Assembly: GCA_017387165.1 (NCBI GenBank)
Contig: JAFOFS010000206.1
Span: forward strand, 1-7,694
Length of the DNA: 7,694 bases
Direction of reading: 5' to 3'
Source: Clostridia bacterium
Lineage (GTDB): Bacteria; Bacillota; Clostridia; Oscillospirales; Acutalibacteraceae
Shown here: one piece after another, positions 5,884 through 7,694 of the stretch
How positions within the stretch are numbered: the first letter of the stretch is position 1
Layout of the letters: every line of letters starts with the position of its first letter
Notes under the pieces: model-generated
Told to the model about the DNA's origin: nothing
The model's database searches: none
The model's input: only the letters and a program-made list of their open reading frames with translations
Translations under genes and position numbers: made by a program

Positions 5884-6942
5884 ATGAATATGAAAATGTC
5901 TTTCCGTTGGTACGGAGAAAGCGACCCCATCTCGCTGGAATACATCTCCCAAATTCCCGGGATGCGTTCCATCGTTTCGGCGGTGTACGACGTCAAGCCG
6001 GGCGAAGTCTGGCCGGAGGAATCGCTGGCGAAGATGAAGGCGGAGTGCGACGCGCACGGTCTGGTGTTTGACGTAGTGGAATCCATTCCGGTCTGCGAGG
6101 ATATCAAGCTCGGTCGCGGCGACGTCGAAAAGCTGTTGGACGTGTACTGCGAAAACATCCGTCGCTGCGCGAAGTACGGTGTCAAGTGTGTGACCTACAA
6201 CTTTATGCCGGTATTCGACTGGACCCGTACGCAGCTGGACAAAAAAGCTCCCGACGGCTCCACCAGTCTGGTGATGTACTGGGAGCAGATGAAGGGTCTC
6301 GATCCGCTCAAGGACGACATCCATCTGCCGGGCTGGGATTCCAGCTATACGCAGGAGGAGGTTCGCGAGTTGATCGCCGCTTACGGCGAGCTAGGCGAAG
6401 AGGGTCTGTGGAGCAACCTGGAGCGGTTCCTCAAGAAGGTCATCCCCGTCGCGGAGGAATGCGGCGTGCGTATGGCCATCCATCCCGATGACCCGCCGTA
6501 TCCCATCTTCGGTCTCCCCCGTATCATCACCTGCGAAAAGAATCTCGACCGTTTCCTCGCGCTGGTGGACAGCCCGGCCAACAGCCTGTGCCTCTGCACC
6601 GGCTCGCTCGGCTGCGCGGCAGCGAACGATATCCCGGCGATGATCCGCAAGTATGCGGCGATGGATCGCATTGCGTTTATGCACATCCGCAACGTCAAAA
6701 TTATGGAGGACGGCTCGTTTGAAGAACGGGCGCATCTCTCCTCCTGCGGCTCGCTGGACGTTTACGACATCGTCAAAGCGTTGGTGGACAACGGCTTCGA
6801 CGGTTACGTCCGTCCCGACCACGGTCGTATGATCTGGGGCGAGAGCGGCAAGCCCGGCTACGGTCTGTTCGACCGTGCCCTCGGCGCGACCTACATCAAC
6901 GGTCTGTTTGAGGCCTGTGAGAAAGCAAAAGGAGGATGCTGA
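5884..6942 (+). CDS. uxuA: Mannonate dehydratase UxuA
   Basis: UxuA dehydrates D-mannonate to 2-keto-3-deoxy-D-gluconate, the last of the three conversions encoded here. The 352-residue protein has the usual length of Firmicutes UxuA and family motifs throughout: MSFRWYG at 5-11, [12 protein letters not shown] at 105-116, [18 protein letters not shown] at 197-214, LCLCTGSLG at 235-243, FMHIRNV at 265-271 and RPDHGR at 310-315. His200, Cys238, His267 and Asp312 line up with the His-Cys-His-Asp metal site known in the family. The first of three close in-frame ATGs (5884, 5890, 5896) is chosen because GGAGGAG (5870-5876) ends 7 nt before it. That site overlaps the uxaC stop, so the two genes are probably translationally coupled. 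The gene is complete. Confidence 0.97.
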   Translation: MNMKMSFRWYGESDPISLEYISQIPGMRSIVSAVYDVKPGEVWPEESLAKMKAECDAHGLVFDVVESIPVCEDIKLGRGDVEKLLDVYCENIRRCAKYGVKCVTYNFMPVFDWTRTQLDKKAPDGSTSLVMYWEQMKGLDPLKDDIHLPGWDSSYTQEEVRELIAAYGELGEEGLWSNLERFLKKVIPVAEECGVRMAIHPDDPPYPIFGLPRIITCEKNLDRFLALVDSPANSLCLCTGSLGCAAANDIPAMIRKYAAMDRIAFMHIRNVKIMEDGSFEERAHLSSCGSLDVYDIVKALVDNGFDGYVRPDHGRMIWGESGKPGYGLFDRALGATYINGLFEACEKAKGGC

Positions 6943-6943
6943 T

Positions 6944-7694
6944 ATGCAAGCGAATGTTTTGAGTACCGATCTGAGCGGTAAGGTCGCAGTGGTGACCGGC
7001 GCAGGCGGCGTGCTGTGCAGTCACTTCGCCAAGGTGCTGGCCCGTGCCGGCGCCAAAGTTGCCCTGTTGGATCTGAACGAAGAAGCCGCAAAGGCCTATG
7101 CGGACGAGATCGTCGCAGAGGGCGGCATCGCGAAGGCGTATGCCTGCAACGTGCTGGACAAGGACATCTGCTATGCGGTGGCCGATCAGGTTGCCGCAGA
7201 CCTCGGCAACTGCGATATTCTGATCAACGGCGCCGGCGGCAACAACCCGAAGGCTACCACCGACAAGGAATATTTCGAGCTCGGGGACATCGATGCCGAA
7301 ACCAAAAGTTTCTTTGATCTGGACGCCGGCGGTGTCGGTTTCGTGTTTAACCTCAACTTCCTCGGCACGCTGCTGCCGACCCAGGCGTTTGCCCGTCAGA
7401 TGGTGGGACGCGAGGGTTGCAACATCCTCAACATCTCCTCGATGAACGCCTATACGCCGCTGACTAAAATTCCGGCGTATTCGGGTGCGAAAGCGGCAAT
7501 TTCCAACTTCACCCAGTGGCTGGCGGTGCACTTCTCCAGAGTGGGCATCCGCGTCAACGCCATCGCTCCCGGTTTCTTCTCCACCAAGCAGAACGCCAAG
7601 CTGCTCTTCAACGAGGACGGCACCCCGACCGCACGCACCGGCAAAATCCTCGCGGCGACGCCGATGGGACGTTTCGGTGAATCGAACGAGCTGG
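6944..7694 (+). CDS. uxuB: D-mannonate oxidoreductase (fructuronate reductase), SDR type, cut by window edge
   Basis: This enzyme reduces D-fructuronate to D-mannonate with NAD(P)H, linking UxaC and UxuA. The frame is open from ATG 6944 to the right edge, giving 250 residues; the C-terminus is outside. It is a short-chain dehydrogenase: nucleotide-binding VTGAGGVLC at 17-25, INGAGG at 94-99, NISSMNAYTP at 163-172 with the catalytic Ser, and the active-site pair Tyr179/Lys183 in PAYSGAK. FFDLDAGGVGFVFNLNFLGTLLPTQ at about 123-147, together with VNAIAPGFFSTKQN at 204-217, is typical of the Bacillus/Clostridia mannonate oxidoreductase subfamily (UxuB/YjmF-like). This is not homologous in fold type to the long-chain E. 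coli UxuB. AAAAGGAGGA lies within the last codons of uxuA, 7 nt before the ATG, and only 1 nt separates the uxuA stop from this start. Confidence 0.92.
   Translation, partial: MQANVLSTDLSGKVAVVTGAGGVLCSHFAKVLARAGAKVALLDLNEEAAKAYADEIVAEGGIAKAYACNVLDKDICYAVADQVAADLGNCDILINGAGGNNPKATTDKEYFELGDIDAETKSFFDLDAGGVGFVFNLNFLGTLLPTQAFARQMVGREGCNILNISSMNAYTPLTKIPAYSGAKAAISNFTQWLAVHFSRVGIRVNAIAPGFFSTKQNAKLLFNEDGTPTARTGKILAATPMGRFGESNEL

Noticed and set aside
4437..6185. A 582-codon open frame on the minus strand opposite uxaC and the start of uxuA
   Set aside because: It lies antisense to two clearly conserved enzymes, shows no recognisable domain, and covers the promoter region; long antisense frames are common opposite GC-biased codons.

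Overview
The window looks like chromosomal DNA of a Gram-positive anaerobe, most plausibly a gut-type Clostridia/Oscillospirales member. This is inferred from strong purine-rich ribosome binding sites (AAAGGAG, GGAGGAG, AAAAGGAGGA), tightly packed operons, moderately GC-rich coding sequence with AT-rich promoters, and the Bacillus/Clostridia type of uxu genes (a short-chain dehydrogenase for fructuronate instead of the long-chain E. coli UxuB). The genus cannot be fixed from sequence alone. It is a carbohydrate-use locus of two divergent arms around an AraC-type regulator; no mobile element, CRISPR array, tRNA or rRNA was seen.

Right arm (+ strand, 4473 to the right edge): uxaC (glucuronate isomerase), uxuA (mannonate dehydratase) and uxuB (D-mannonate/D-fructuronate oxidoreductase, cut by the window edge). 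Each ribosome binding site overlaps the end of the gene before it, so this is an operon. Together the three enzymes convert D-glucuronate to D-fructuronate, D-mannonate and 2-keto-3-deoxygluconate. KDG kinase and aldolase are not in the window.

Left arm (- strand, 4343 down to the left edge): an AraC/XylS regulator with an N-terminal cupin-like domain; a GH78-like alpha-L-rhamnosidase homologue; a short GH37/trehalase-like glycosidase starting 3 nt after it; and the first 45 residues of a membrane-anchored protein, probably an alpha/beta hydrolase. The regulator has a near-consensus promoter (TTGACA-17-TAATAT) facing away from a uxaC promoter (TTATCA-17-TATACT). A second leftward promoter with an extended -10 (TTGCAA-17-TGATATAAT reading through the spacer) precedes the GH78-like gene. 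A 9-mer, ATTGCAAAT, occurs in both leftward promoters, and in the regulator's promoter it lies in a perfect 7-bp tandem repeat, so it is a candidate operator.

Working model (inference): the two glycosidases, neither with a visible signal peptide, trim an imported rhamnose- and glucuronate-containing oligosaccharide or glycoside in the cytoplasm, and the released glucuronate enters the uxaC-uxuA-uxuB route under control of the AraC-type protein. The GH78-like enzyme keeps all four catalytic-site acidic residues I can align from memory but ends right after the catalytic barrel. The substrates of both glycosidases are unknown and are the most interesting open question here. Every part belongs to a known family; I do not see evidence for a wholly new type of system.
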